This document shows, piece by piece, positions 43,778-52,597 of a DNA stretch of 64,000 bases. The notes under the pieces are model-generated. The model was not told the origin of the DNA. It did no database searches and saw only the letters and a program-made list of their open reading frames with translations. The position numbers and the translations under genes are program-made. Origin of the DNA: JAOABC01 sp041287495. GTDB taxonomy: Bacteria; Aquificota; Aquificia; Aquificales; Hydrogenothermaceae. Where the stretch lies: NCBI GenBank assembly GCA_041287495.1, contig JBEULE010000040.1, forward strand, positions 62,001-126,000, given 5' to 3'. How positions within the stretch are numbered: the first letter of the stretch is position 1; the number at the start of each line of letters is the position of its first letter.

Positions 43778-45824
43778 ATACAGAGATGTAGTTTTAATTG
43801 TTCTTATTGTTATAATATTAGCATCTCTTGTTTTACCTATTCCTCCTTTACTACTTGATATTTTACTTACCACATCCATAACATTCTCTATGTTGATATT
43901 GATGGTTACAGTTTACATAGGTAATCCTCTTCAGCTTTCTTCTTTTCCATCTTTGCTACTAATTGCAACACTTTTTAGACTTTCTTTAAATGTGGCATCT
44001 ACAAGGAGAATACTACTTCATGGACACGAAGGTCCTGACGCTGCTGGACACGTAATACAGGCTTTTGGCCAGTTTGTTGTTGGTGGTAACTATGTTGTAG
44101 GACTTATAGTTTTTGTAGTATTGGTTGTTATAAATTACATCGTTATCACAAAGGGAACAGAGAGAATATCTGAAGTAGCTGCAAGATTTACACTTGATGC
44201 TATGCCAGGAAAACAGATGAGTATAGATGCAGATTTAAACAGTGGTCTTATAGATGAAAAAGAAGCCCAAAGAAGAAGACAGGAAATCCAGAGGGAAGCA
44301 GATTTCTATGGAGCTATGGATGGAGCAACGAAGTTTATAAGAGGTGACGCTATAGCCGGAATTATAATAACTCTAATTAATATTATAGGTGGAATTATTA
44401 TAGGAATGGTTCAAAGGGGAATGGATTTTGGGTCTGCTTTAAATAACTTTACAATCCTTACAATTGGTGATGGACTTGTATCCCAGATACCGGCATTAAT
44501 AACCTCTACTGCAGCTGGACTTATGGTAACCAGAGCTGCTTCAGAGATGGATTTAGGTAGAGAGATAACTTCACAACTTACAAGTTATCCTAAAGCTCTC
44601 TTTATGTCGGCCGGAGTTATATTTATGATGGGTATAGTACCGGGAATGCCAACTATACCATTTTTGCTCCTATCATCTATTCTTCTGTCAATAGGATACT
44701 TTATGAACATAACTCTTAAAGAGAAGGAAAAACAAGAAAAAGAGCAAAAAGCAAGAGAACTTATCAAAAGTATAGAACAGGAAGAAAAAGTAGAAGACTT
44801 TATCCCTCAACCTGATATTTTAAGTTTAGAGATAGGATACGGACTTGTTCCATATGTAGATGAATCTCAAGGTGGAGATATTCCAAAAAGAATAAGAGCA
44901 CTTAGGAAACAGTTAACTAAGGACCTTGGCATTGTTATACCTTTAATACATATAAGAGATAATTTAGAATTGAAACCAAGTGAGTATAGAGTTTTGATAA
45001 AAGGGGTGGAAGTTGCAAAGTATGAAGTTGTAATTGGTAAAGTTTTAGCCATAGATACCGGTATAACAAAGGAGAAACTTCAAGGAGTACCAACTAAAGA
45101 CCCAGCCTTTAACCTCAATGCTATATGGATAGATGAATCCCAAAAGGATACTGCAAAAATGTCAGGGTATACGGTTGTAGATATAAGTACAGTGATTATC
45201 ACTCACCTTTCTGAGATTATAAAGAGGTATTCTTATGAACTCCTTACACGAGAACAAGTAAAAGAGATGGTAGATAAGTTATCTAAAATATATCCAGTTG
45301 TAAAAGAGATAGTCCCTGAACGTGTTCCTCTTAACATATTACAGAGAGTTTTGCAGAACTTACTTAAAGAAAATATACCTATAAGGGATTTACTTACAAT
45401 AATTGAAACTCTCTCGGACTATACAGATAAAACTACTGATGTAGAAATACTTACAGAATATGTAAGAACTTCATTAAATAGACTTATCGCCTCTATTTAC
45501 ACTGTAAATGGTCAGATAACAGCCGTAGTATTAGGTCCAAAAGCAGAAAAGTATATTACAGATTCTATATCTAAATCTCAGAACGGATACCCTTCTGTAA
45601 GTCCTGTATTTGTACAGAAGCTAGTGACAGAAATTTCTAAACATATAGAAAATTTCTTAATAAATTCAGCTAATCCTATTCTTATAACATCTCCTCAGAT
45701 TAGAAGATATGTTAAAAAAATGGTAGAATCTTATATACCAAATTTAGCCGTTTTATCTTATTCTGAGATAGACAGTAAAGTAAAACTTAACATAATTGGA
45801 GTAGTTGAAGTAGATGAAAGTTAA
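43740..45824 (+). CDS. flhA: Flagellar export gate protein FlhA
   Basis: 694 residues: about eight membrane helices in the first 330, with the FHIPEP-family signature region RISEVAARFTLDAMPGKQMS and the cytoplasmic loop LNSGLIDEKEAQRRRQEIQR, then a large cytoplasmic domain that forms the export nonamer and binds chaperones. TTG start at 43740 with GAGGT five bases upstream. Overlaps flgJ and flhF. Confidence 0.95.
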   Translation: MENIIQFLNRASKYRDVVLIVLIVIILASLVLPIPPLLLDILLTTSITFSMLILMVTVYIGNPLQLSSFPSLLLIATLFRLSLNVASTRRILLHGHEGPDAAGHVIQAFGQFVVGGNYVVGLIVFVVLVVINYIVITKGTERISEVAARFTLDAMPGKQMSIDADLNSGLIDEKEAQRRRQEIQREADFYGAMDGATKFIRGDAIAGIIITLINIIGGIIIGMVQRGMDFGSALNNFTILTIGDGLVSQIPALITSTAAGLMVTRAASEMDLGREITSQLTSYPKALFMSAGVIFMMGIVPGMPTIPFLLLSSILLSIGYFMNITLKEKEKQEKEQKARELIKSIEQEEKVEDFIPQPDILSLEIGYGLVPYVDESQGGDIPKRIRALRKQLTKDLGIVIPLIHIRDNLELKPSEYRVLIKGVEVAKYEVVIGKVLAIDTGITKEKLQGVPTKDPAFNLNAIWIDESQKDTAKMSGYTVVDISTVIITHLSEIIKRYSYELLTREQVKEMVDKLSKIYPVVKEIVPERVPLNILQRVLQNLLKENIPIRDLLTIIETLSDYTDKTTDVEILTEYVRTSLNRLIASIYTVNGQITAVVLGPKAEKYITDSISKSQNGYPSVSPVFVQKLVTEISKHIENFLINSANPILITSPQIRRYVKKMVESYIPNLAVLSYSEIDSKVKLNIIGVVEVDES

Positions 45825-47013
45825 AGTATTTGAAGGAAAAAGTGTTGAGATAGTTTTAGAGCAGATAAAATCGGAGTTTGGAGAAGGTTATACAATACTG
45901 TATCAGGATACCATAAAAGAGAAAACATTTATTCCATTTATAAAAAGGAAAAAGTATGTTTTTGTTGTTGAAAAGAAAGAGGAAGAAAAAAATATAGACG
46001 AGATAACATCTACAAACGATGTTACTACTGAAGAAGAAGCTAATAAAGAAAAAAGTGATTTTACCCAGATAATAAAAAAATATGAAATAAAGGAAGAAGA
46101 AGAGAAAAAAGATTTTATTCATATAAAACCTAACTATTTCCAAGAATTTCAACCTAAAAGAATACCTATAAATAACGATAATCTTACTAATGATATTTTA
46201 GAAGAGTTTACTGGTAAATCTATAGATTTGATTAAATTACTCGTTAGTAAAGATGTGGAGGTAGATGTTGCAAAAGAGGTTGTTAAAAATGCCTGTGGTT
46301 TTGAGATAGATTCAGGAAAGATGGATTTGAGGCACTATACCCTTAGAGAATCTTTAGTAGAGGGAATAGAAAATACTGTAAGTTTTGCAGGAGATATCTT
46401 TGAAAAAGATTTATATGAAGATAGAAGAAAGGTTTACGCTTTCTTAGGTCCTACAGGTGTTGGAAAGACAACTAATCTATTTAAAATAGCTTCAAAACTT
46501 GTTTTGGAGAAAGGTAAGAAATTAGCTGTTATATCTACAGATACTTTTAAAGCTGGTGCAGGAGATCAGATAAGAGGTTATACAAACATACTGAAAATAC
46601 CATATGGGATATTTTCCGATCCTAAAAAGTTAAGGGAAGCTCTTGATGATTGGAGTGATTTTGATGTTATACTGATAGATACAGTAGGTAGAAGTCATTA
46701 TGACCACTGGAAAATAGGTGAGATAAGAGAAGTTTTAAAATATGCAGATGAAACAGAATACATACTTACTTTAAGTTGTAATATGAATATAAAAGAGATG
46801 TATACAATAGTAGAAAAATTTGGAAAGTTCTTCGACTTAAAGTATATTTTCTTTACGAAAATAGATGAAACTTCATATCCTGGGGCTTTACTTAATCTTC
46901 CTGTTAAGACTGGTTTAAAACTAACATATATAAGCACCGGACAGAATGTCCCTGAAGATATAAAAGTTCTTACTGCCGAAAGAGTTGCATCATACTTCCT
47001 TATGGAAAGGTAG
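45814..47013 (+). CDS. flhF: SRP-type GTPase FlhF
   Basis: Sets flagellar position and number together with FlhG. 399 residues: an N-terminal FlhF-specific region (VLEQIKSEFGEGYTIL), an acidic Lys/Glu-rich linker (about 50-115), then N and G domains with P-loop GPTGVGKT (212-219) and IDTVGRSHYD. Overlaps flhA by 11 bases. Confidence 0.93.
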   Translation: MKVKVFEGKSVEIVLEQIKSEFGEGYTILYQDTIKEKTFIPFIKRKKYVFVVEKKEEEKNIDEITSTNDVTTEEEANKEKSDFTQIIKKYEIKEEEEKKDFIHIKPNYFQEFQPKRIPINNDNLTNDILEEFTGKSIDLIKLLVSKDVEVDVAKEVVKNACGFEIDSGKMDLRHYTLRESLVEGIENTVSFAGDIFEKDLYEDRRKVYAFLGPTGVGKTTNLFKIASKLVLEKGKKLAVISTDTFKAGAGDQIRGYTNILKIPYGIFSDPKKLREALDDWSDFDVILIDTVGRSHYDHWKIGEIREVLKYADETEYILTLSCNMNIKEMYTIVEKFGKFFDLKYIFFTKIDETSYPGALLNLPVKTGLKLTYISTGQNVPEDIKVLTAERVASYFLMER

Positions 47014-47018
47014 TTAAG

Positions 47019-47876
47019 ATGGAAAGACAGTTGGAAAGTTTAAAAAAGTATCTCTATCAAAAAAAAGAAGAGGAGATAAAAAAAGCTACAAAGTTTATCT
47101 CCATTGCAAGTGGAAAAGGCGGTGTAGGAAAAACAAATTTTACTGTAAATTTTGCATATATACTCGCAAACATATTTAATAAGAAGGTTTTACTTATAGA
47201 TGCAGATATAGGTCTTGGAAATGTTCATATACTTCTAAGACTACCTCTTGTAAAGTCTCTGAAAGAAGTATTAAATGATAAGTCTATTGAAGAAAACATA
47301 GTTAATATAAGGAATTTTGATGTACTACCTGGATTTTCTGGATTTGAAAAACTTAGTGAGATAGAATCTGTAAGTATAAGCTCATTTATTAATCAGCTAG
47401 AGAAAATCTCAGCAAATTATGACTATGTTTTAATTGATACTTCTGCTGGAATAACAGATGAAGTTGTAAACTTTATAAGGTCATCAGATAAAACTTTTAT
47501 AATAACAACTCCGGAACCTACTGCTATAGCAGATGCTTATGCACTTATAAAAACCATGATCAAGATTTATAACTACTATGATTTTGATATAGTTGTCAAT
47601 ATGTGTAAAAATAGAGAAGAAGGTATAGAGGTATTTGAAAAGATAAACAACTCATCTATTAAGTTTTTGGGAGTAGACTTAAAATTTGCAGGTTTTCTCC
47701 CATTCTCGGATGAACTTAAAAAATCTGTCTTGGAAAGGAAGTTAGTAGTAGAAAGTTATCCGAAGAATAACTATACAAAATATCTGATAGAGATAGTAAA
47801 AGAAGAGTTAAATATATCATCTGGAAAAGATGAAAGATCTTTTTGGGAAAAATTTTTATCTTTCTTTAAAAGATGA
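47019..47876 (+). CDS. flhG: MinD-like ATPase FlhG
   Basis: 285 residues; deviant Walker A SGKGGVGKT (31-39), DADIGLGNVHILLRL, and DTSAGITDEVV. Limits flagellar number and activates FlhF through its N-terminus; here MERQLESLKKYL resembles the activating DQAxxLR helix but lacks the exact motif. Five bases after flhF. Also called fleN or ylxH. Confidence 0.92.
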   Translation: MERQLESLKKYLYQKKEEEIKKATKFISIASGKGGVGKTNFTVNFAYILANIFNKKVLLIDADIGLGNVHILLRLPLVKSLKEVLNDKSIEENIVNIRNFDVLPGFSGFEKLSEIESVSISSFINQLEKISANYDYVLIDTSAGITDEVVNFIRSSDKTFIITTPEPTAIADAYALIKTMIKIYNYYDFDIVVNMCKNREEGIEVFEKINNSSIKFLGVDLKFAGFLPFSDELKKSVLERKLVVESYPKNNYTKYLIEIVKEELNISSGKDERSFWEKFLSFFKR

Positions 47877-48505
47877 TGAAGCAAAATAGTGAAAAAAAGA
47901 AAATAGTTGAAGAGAATTTACAACTTGTTAAAAAGGTTGCAAGTAAGATATATGCAAAGCTTCCAGATTGTGGTATTGAGTTTGACGATTTAGTTCAGGT
48001 AGGAGTCATAGGACTTATAAAAGCTATAGATAGTTATAAACAGGACAGAGCTCAATTTTCAACATACGCTTATATAAGGATAAGAGGAGAGATTTTAGAT
48101 TTTTTAAGGTCACTGGATATTATGCCCCATACAGAAAGAGAGAAAATTAAAACAGAGATGGCGGAAGAGGGTTTAGATTTACCTGTATCTAACACAGCAA
48201 TATTTGTAAGTCTTGATAAAGTTATATCTGAGGAAGATGAAAGTATATCTTTTATAGATACCTTTATATCAAAAATAAAAACTCCGGAAGATGAATACTC
48301 TATAAAAGAGTTAATAGAGAGGATAAATGATTATATAGATATAAATTTCTCTGAAAAAGATAAAAAAGTGATTCATATGTTATTTTTTGAAGAGAAAGAG
48401 CCGAAAGAGATATCAGAGAGTTTAGGAATATCTTTATCTCGGATATCCCAGATTAAAAATTTTGCTATTGCAAAACTAAAAAGTTTTTTGTATGATATTA
48501 CCTAA
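47873..48505 (+). CDS. fliA: RNA polymerase sigma-28 factor FliA
   Basis: 210 residues. Region 2 (FDDLVQVGVIGLIKAIDSYK, FSTYAYIRIRGEILDFLRS) and region 4 (EEKEPKEISESLGISLSRIS) are clear. It should read the three TAAA-N15-CGATAA promoters seen here (flagellin, flgK, flgL). Start ATG 47873 overlaps the flhG stop by four bases; ATG 47876 is an alternative. No flgM was recognised in the window. Confidence 0.93.
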   Translation: MMKQNSEKKKIVEENLQLVKKVASKIYAKLPDCGIEFDDLVQVGVIGLIKAIDSYKQDRAQFSTYAYIRIRGEILDFLRSLDIMPHTEREKIKTEMAEEGLDLPVSNTAIFVSLDKVISEEDESISFIDTFISKIKTPEDEYSIKELIERINDYIDINFSEKDKKVIHMLFFEEKEPKEISESLGISLSRISQIKNFAIAKLKSFLYDIT

Positions 48506-48515
48506 AGAGGGTGCC

Positions 48516-49586
48516 ATGGAAAGTAATGTAGTGTCAGTACAGCTTAATCACTCTAAGATAGGTGACAAAGGGAAAAATAAGAAAGTAAGTTCACCATCTT
48601 TTTTTGATATTCTTTTCTCCAAAGAGAAAACTTCTAAAAATGATAGTCCTACAGCTACTGTTTTAACCTCTAAAAAGGATGGGAGAAAAGATAAGCTTTC
48701 AGAAAATTTTTCTAAAATTCAGAATATAGATAGCTATGCTCCACTAAATATGCCAGAGGTTTTTATTCAAATTGATAAAAACGTAGCTCTGTCTGCAAAA
48801 GATAATAAGAAGATTAATAGAAACGAAGTTTCTATACAGACAAAGAATGACAACCAAAATCATAGAGATATAATAGTTGTTGATAATTTACTTAATCAAG
48901 AAAAGATTAAAGAAAGTGTTATAGGTAAGAAAATACGGAATAAAGATTTGTTGAATACTTCAATTTCAATAATAAATTCAGCGGTGAAAGAGCCGAAAAT
49001 CAGAGAAGACATTAAGCCGAAACTTAAAGAACTATCTGAAAATTTAAATTATGAGATATTAAAAAATGGTGATTCTTTTAAGAATCTAAACATTGTAAAT
49101 GATACTGTTTCTATGGAAAATAACGGATTATTACGGGATATTAAACTTCCGGAGAATAAAAACCTTAATGTGAGTGTGGATACCGGACAAAGTGGACAAA
49201 ATCAGATTGGATTAGTAAATTTAGTAGATGTAAAAAGTTCTGATAATTATAGTTATGACCAGAGTTTCCAAAACCAAGGGCAGAATAATAATCAAGGAAA
49301 CACACAAACAGAAATTAACCAAAATAGTAAATTTAATCTGACATTCAACTATCTCGATACAAGAATAAACATTCAGTCTATAAACAACAGTATGGTTATG
49401 TATTTAACAACGGATCAACATTTAAATCCACAGATTATACAAAATATACAAAGAATTCTTACGGAAAACGGTATAAATAACCATAATCTTGTAATAAAAG
49501 ATAAAACGAAAGTAACTAAGGTTTATAGCTCAAAGGTAAATATAAACGATAGTGTAAAGTCTGATGGTTTTAGAATATCCGCATGA
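48516..49586 (+). CDS. fliK: Probable hook-length control protein FliK
   Basis: 356 residues, low-complexity, Asn/Ser/Lys/Gln-rich, with no Cys. A compact C-terminal domain (FNLTFNYLDTRINIQS, then QIIQNIQRILTENG) resembles the FliK substrate-switch domain, though it is divergent. Position between fliA and the hook/rod genes supports FliK. ATG 48516 has GAGGGTG upstream; the frame is open from 48492. Confidence 0.6.
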   Translation: MESNVVSVQLNHSKIGDKGKNKKVSSPSFFDILFSKEKTSKNDSPTATVLTSKKDGRKDKLSENFSKIQNIDSYAPLNMPEVFIQIDKNVALSAKDNKKINRNEVSIQTKNDNQNHRDIIVVDNLLNQEKIKESVIGKKIRNKDLLNTSISIINSAVKEPKIREDIKPKLKELSENLNYEILKNGDSFKNLNIVNDTVSMENNGLLRDIKLPENKNLNVSVDTGQSGQNQIGLVNLVDVKSSDNYSYDQSFQNQGQNNNQGNTQTEINQNSKFNLTFNYLDTRINIQSINNSMVMYLTTDQHLNPQIIQNIQRILTENGINNHNLVIKDKTKVTKVYSSKVNINDSVKSDGFRISA

Positions 49587-51475
49587 GAAAGTTTTTTTTG
49601 ATACTATCTTTAATTATTTCGTTCTCTTCGTTTGGTAAGGACAAATCTAAATTAGAAGAATACTATCAATCTGCTCTTGAAGATTATAGTAGAGGCTCTT
49701 ATTATAGTGCACTAGATACCATAGAAAAAGCTCTTGTATATCAAAAGGATAAAAAGTATAAAGATGTTCTTCTACTTGTAGCTAAAATATACCTTGAAAT
49801 AGGTAAAAAAACCGGCTTAAAACAGTATCTTTGGAAAGCTAATTACTATCTAAATATGTATATCCAAGCAGGGGGAGAAGCTAACGCTGAATACTACTAT
49901 ACAAAAGCTTTAGTTTTTGAAAGGTTATCCTTTTTTGAAAGAGCTTTTACTCTCTATAAGATGGCTTTAATGGAAAACAAAGATAATAAATTAAACAATA
50001 AGATAATTTTTGGACTTATGAGAACCGCAATAATGATAGGAAATGTAGATGCATACTCAAAGTATCTCATATACCTTGCACCTCTCACCTTAACGGACAG
50101 TAAAGAGTTAACATTTTTAACAGGTATGAAATACTTCTATGAAGGTAAATACTTCTTAGCTCTACAGCTTTTTAAGGATGTTTATAATGATTTTGAGCTT
50201 TATTTACTTGACAATCCAGATTTTTATTTTTATGTAGGTGAAACTGCTTTTCTAAATGGAGATTATGATTTTGCAAAAAAAATATTTAGAAGAATTGTAT
50301 CAGTAGTTAAAAATGATGATGTTATAAGAAAGTCCTACATAAGACTTGGAGATATAGCCCTAATTCAAAAGGATAAAAATGAAGCTTTCAATAACTATCT
50401 GATAGTTATAAATAAATTTCCAGAAACAGATGAAAATACAATAGCAAAATTAAAAATGCTTGCCTTAGAGGAGTTTTTTCCTGACTTAAAACCTAAGATA
50501 GAAAAAATAAAAGATCTTCAAGATCCGATAAAGTTTATTGTAAAAACATTAATAATTAATAGAACTAACTATATAGGAAAATACGCTATAGCAAATTTTG
50601 GAGTATTGGTTTTCAAAAACAGAACAGATTATCTTATAGATAGACTTTCCTGGGAGCTTTCACTACTTCATCCCCTAGTGCTAGATCCGGATCAGAAGTG
50701 GTATATATATACCCTGTGGAAACCTTATATTTTAAAAATTGATGATAAAGACCTTTTAAAACTTTACTCTTCAAACCCTAAATTCTTTATGTCTATATTT
50801 GATAGACAGGTTTTTATAAAAATTTTGGATGTTATGGATAAAAACAATTTTGACAAAAAATCAATGATTAAATTACTTGAGTTTATGGTATCAAAGTACG
50901 GAGAAGATGAGGACAAAAGAAAACTTGCTTCACTCTATTATAACTTAGGTCAAAAAGATAAAGCTTTGCAAACATTACAGAGTATAAAAGACAAAAATTG
51001 TTCTGATGAACTGTTTATAGCTGTTATCGAGAATAAAGTGGATAAAGAATTTAAGGATTGTGATATATCCTCCTTACCTATCACAGTTAAACTGACTTAT
51101 GAACTAGACCTTTACAAAAAAACAAAAAGTAAAGATAGTTTATATAAATTAACTAAACTACTTTCAGAGACCAAATCAATAAAAGATAGTATTTCAAAAG
51201 AGATTATTGATACTTTAGAAATAACAGTTAAACAGTTGTATAATAATAAAGATTATAATGGGATAGTAGAAGCAGTAAGACCTTATATTACAATTATTGC
51301 TAACTCTGATAAAAAATGTGATATTCTACCTTACTATTTAATATCTGAAATAAGGACTTCAAATTTTTCATATGTTGACGAAATATATAATAAAATTAAT
51401 AGTTGTAAGACAGAGGTGGCTTTTATTGCAATACAAATATATAAAGATCAGAAACTTTTTAGAGAGGTAAAGTAA
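49583..51475 (+). CDS. Large exported TPR-like protein in the flagellar operon
   Basis: 630 residues: a signal peptide (LILSLIISFSSFG), then helical repeats throughout (YYSALDTIEKALVYQKDKKY; FERAFTLYKMALMENKDNK; GDYDFAKKIFRRIVSVVKND), with a less regular centre (about 310-420) and a C-terminal repeat block. It overlaps fliK by four bases and precedes flgB by one base, so it is made with the basal body. Not a standard component. By architecture it recalls the periplasmic scaffold PflA of Campylobacter and Helicobacter, but I see no sequence signature that proves it. Confidence 0.75.
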   Translation: MRKFFLILSLIISFSSFGKDKSKLEEYYQSALEDYSRGSYYSALDTIEKALVYQKDKKYKDVLLLVAKIYLEIGKKTGLKQYLWKANYYLNMYIQAGGEANAEYYYTKALVFERLSFFERAFTLYKMALMENKDNKLNNKIIFGLMRTAIMIGNVDAYSKYLIYLAPLTLTDSKELTFLTGMKYFYEGKYFLALQLFKDVYNDFELYLLDNPDFYFYVGETAFLNGDYDFAKKIFRRIVSVVKNDDVIRKSYIRLGDIALIQKDKNEAFNNYLIVINKFPETDENTIAKLKMLALEEFFPDLKPKIEKIKDLQDPIKFIVKTLIINRTNYIGKYAIANFGVLVFKNRTDYLIDRLSWELSLLHPLVLDPDQKWYIYTLWKPYILKIDDKDLLKLYSSNPKFFMSIFDRQVFIKILDVMDKNNFDKKSMIKLLEFMVSKYGEDEDKRKLASLYYNLGQKDKALQTLQSIKDKNCSDELFIAVIENKVDKEFKDCDISSLPITVKLTYELDLYKKTKSKDSLYKLTKLLSETKSIKDSISKEIIDTLEITVKQLYNNKDYNGIVEAVRPYITIIANSDKKCDILPYYLISEIRTSNFSYVDEIYNKINSCKTEVAFIAIQIYKDQKLFREVK

Positions 51476-51476
51476 T

Positions 51477-51854
51477 ATGGCTGACATTTTTGGAGATTTA
51501 GAGATTTTAAACAAGTCAGCATACTTTTTTATGGAGAGAAGTAAAGTTATACAAGGTAATATTGCAAACGCTGATACTCCTTTCTATAAGCCTGTTGATA
51601 TCACTTTTCAGCATATACTATCTAATCAAACTAAGCTTAAAACCACTGATAACAGACATATAAATCCGGAAAACCAAGATAGTATCAAATTTGTTAAAGT
51701 TGAGTCTGGATATTTAACTGGCTATGACCAGAATAAAGTTATTATAGAAGAAGAAATGGCAAAGCTTGCGGAGAGTTCAATAATGTATAAAACAGTTGTT
51801 GAGATAATGAAGAAAGAGATGGCAAAATTAAAATATGCAATATCCGGAAAGTAA
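51477..51854 (+). CDS. flgB: Flagellar proximal rod protein FlgB
   Basis: 125 residues. FMERSKVIQGNIANADTPFYKP is the FlgB signature, with the C-terminal ESSIMYKTVVEIMKKEMAKL helix. Rod protein adjacent to FliE. Ribosome site GAGAGG before ATG 51477. Confidence 0.93.
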   Translation: MADIFGDLEILNKSAYFFMERSKVIQGNIANADTPFYKPVDITFQHILSNQTKLKTTDNRHINPENQDSIKFVKVESGYLTGYDQNKVIIEEEMAKLAESSIMYKTVVEIMKKEMAKLKYAISGK

Positions 51855-51869
51855 GAAGGGGGTTAGAAG

Positions 51870-52280
51870 ATGATTTTTAAAGGTCTTGAAGTATCTGTTT
51901 CCGGAATGCAGGCAGAAAGAGTTAGAATGGACTTATCTGCAAGTAATCTTGCAAACATAAACTCTACAAGGACAGAAGATGGACAACCATATAGAAGAAA
52001 AGTTCCGGTTTTTGAAGCAATTTTAGATAGTCAATCTCAAATTCCTGTTTACAAAGTAAAAGTTAAAGATATACAGACAGATCCTTCTGATTTTAAATTG
52101 AAGTACGACCCAGGAAATCCGGATGCAGACCAAAATGGATATGTAAGACTTCCAAATGTAGACCCACTTAGAGAGATGGTTGATATGATGTCTGCTATTA
52201 GAAGTTATGAAGCTAATTTAACAGCATTTAATACCCATAAGGACATGCTTCTTAAAAGCTTAGAAATAATAAGAGTTTAA
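51870..52280 (+). CDS. flgC: Flagellar proximal rod protein FlgC
   Basis: 136 residues: GLEVSVSGMQAERVRMDLSA, NLANINSTRTEDGQPYRRK and C-terminal DMMSAIRSYEANLTAFNTHK are typical of FlgC. Part of flgB-flgC-fliE-fliF. Confidence 0.95.
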   Translation: MIFKGLEVSVSGMQAERVRMDLSASNLANINSTRTEDGQPYRRKVPVFEAILDSQSQIPVYKVKVKDIQTDPSDFKLKYDPGNPDADQNGYVRLPNVDPLREMVDMMSAIRSYEANLTAFNTHKDMLLKSLEIIRV

Positions 52281-52294
52281 GGAGGGGATAAGAT

Positions 52295-52585
52295 ATGAAA
52301 GTAGATATAGTTAATCTGTCAGATTCCATACCTCTAAAGTTAGATGAAAAAGTTCAACAGAAAAAAGAAGGATTTTCTTCTATCTTAGAAGATTTTATAA
52401 AAGATGTAAATAATGACCTACTAAAGGCTAAGGATATAGAAAAGCAGATTGCATTAGGAAAAGTTGAGAATTTACAAGAAGCTATGTATCTGATAGAGAA
52501 AGCAGATATATCTTTTAGGCTTCTTACGGAGATCAGGAATAAAGCCCTTGAAAGTTATCAAGAGATAATGAGAATGCAGGTATAG
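52295..52585 (+). CDS. fliE: Flagellar hook-basal body protein FliE
   Basis: 96 residues: FSSILEDFIKDVNNDLLKAK and the C-terminal IEKADISFRLLTEIRNKALE, YQEIMRMQV, the standard FliE ending. Connects the MS ring to the rod. GGAGGGG before ATG 52295. Confidence 0.95.
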   Translation: MKVDIVNLSDSIPLKLDEKVQQKKEGFSSILEDFIKDVNNDLLKAKDIEKQIALGKVENLQEAMYLIEKADISFRLLTEIRNKALESYQEIMRMQV

Positions 52586-52597
52586 GGAGAGTAATTC

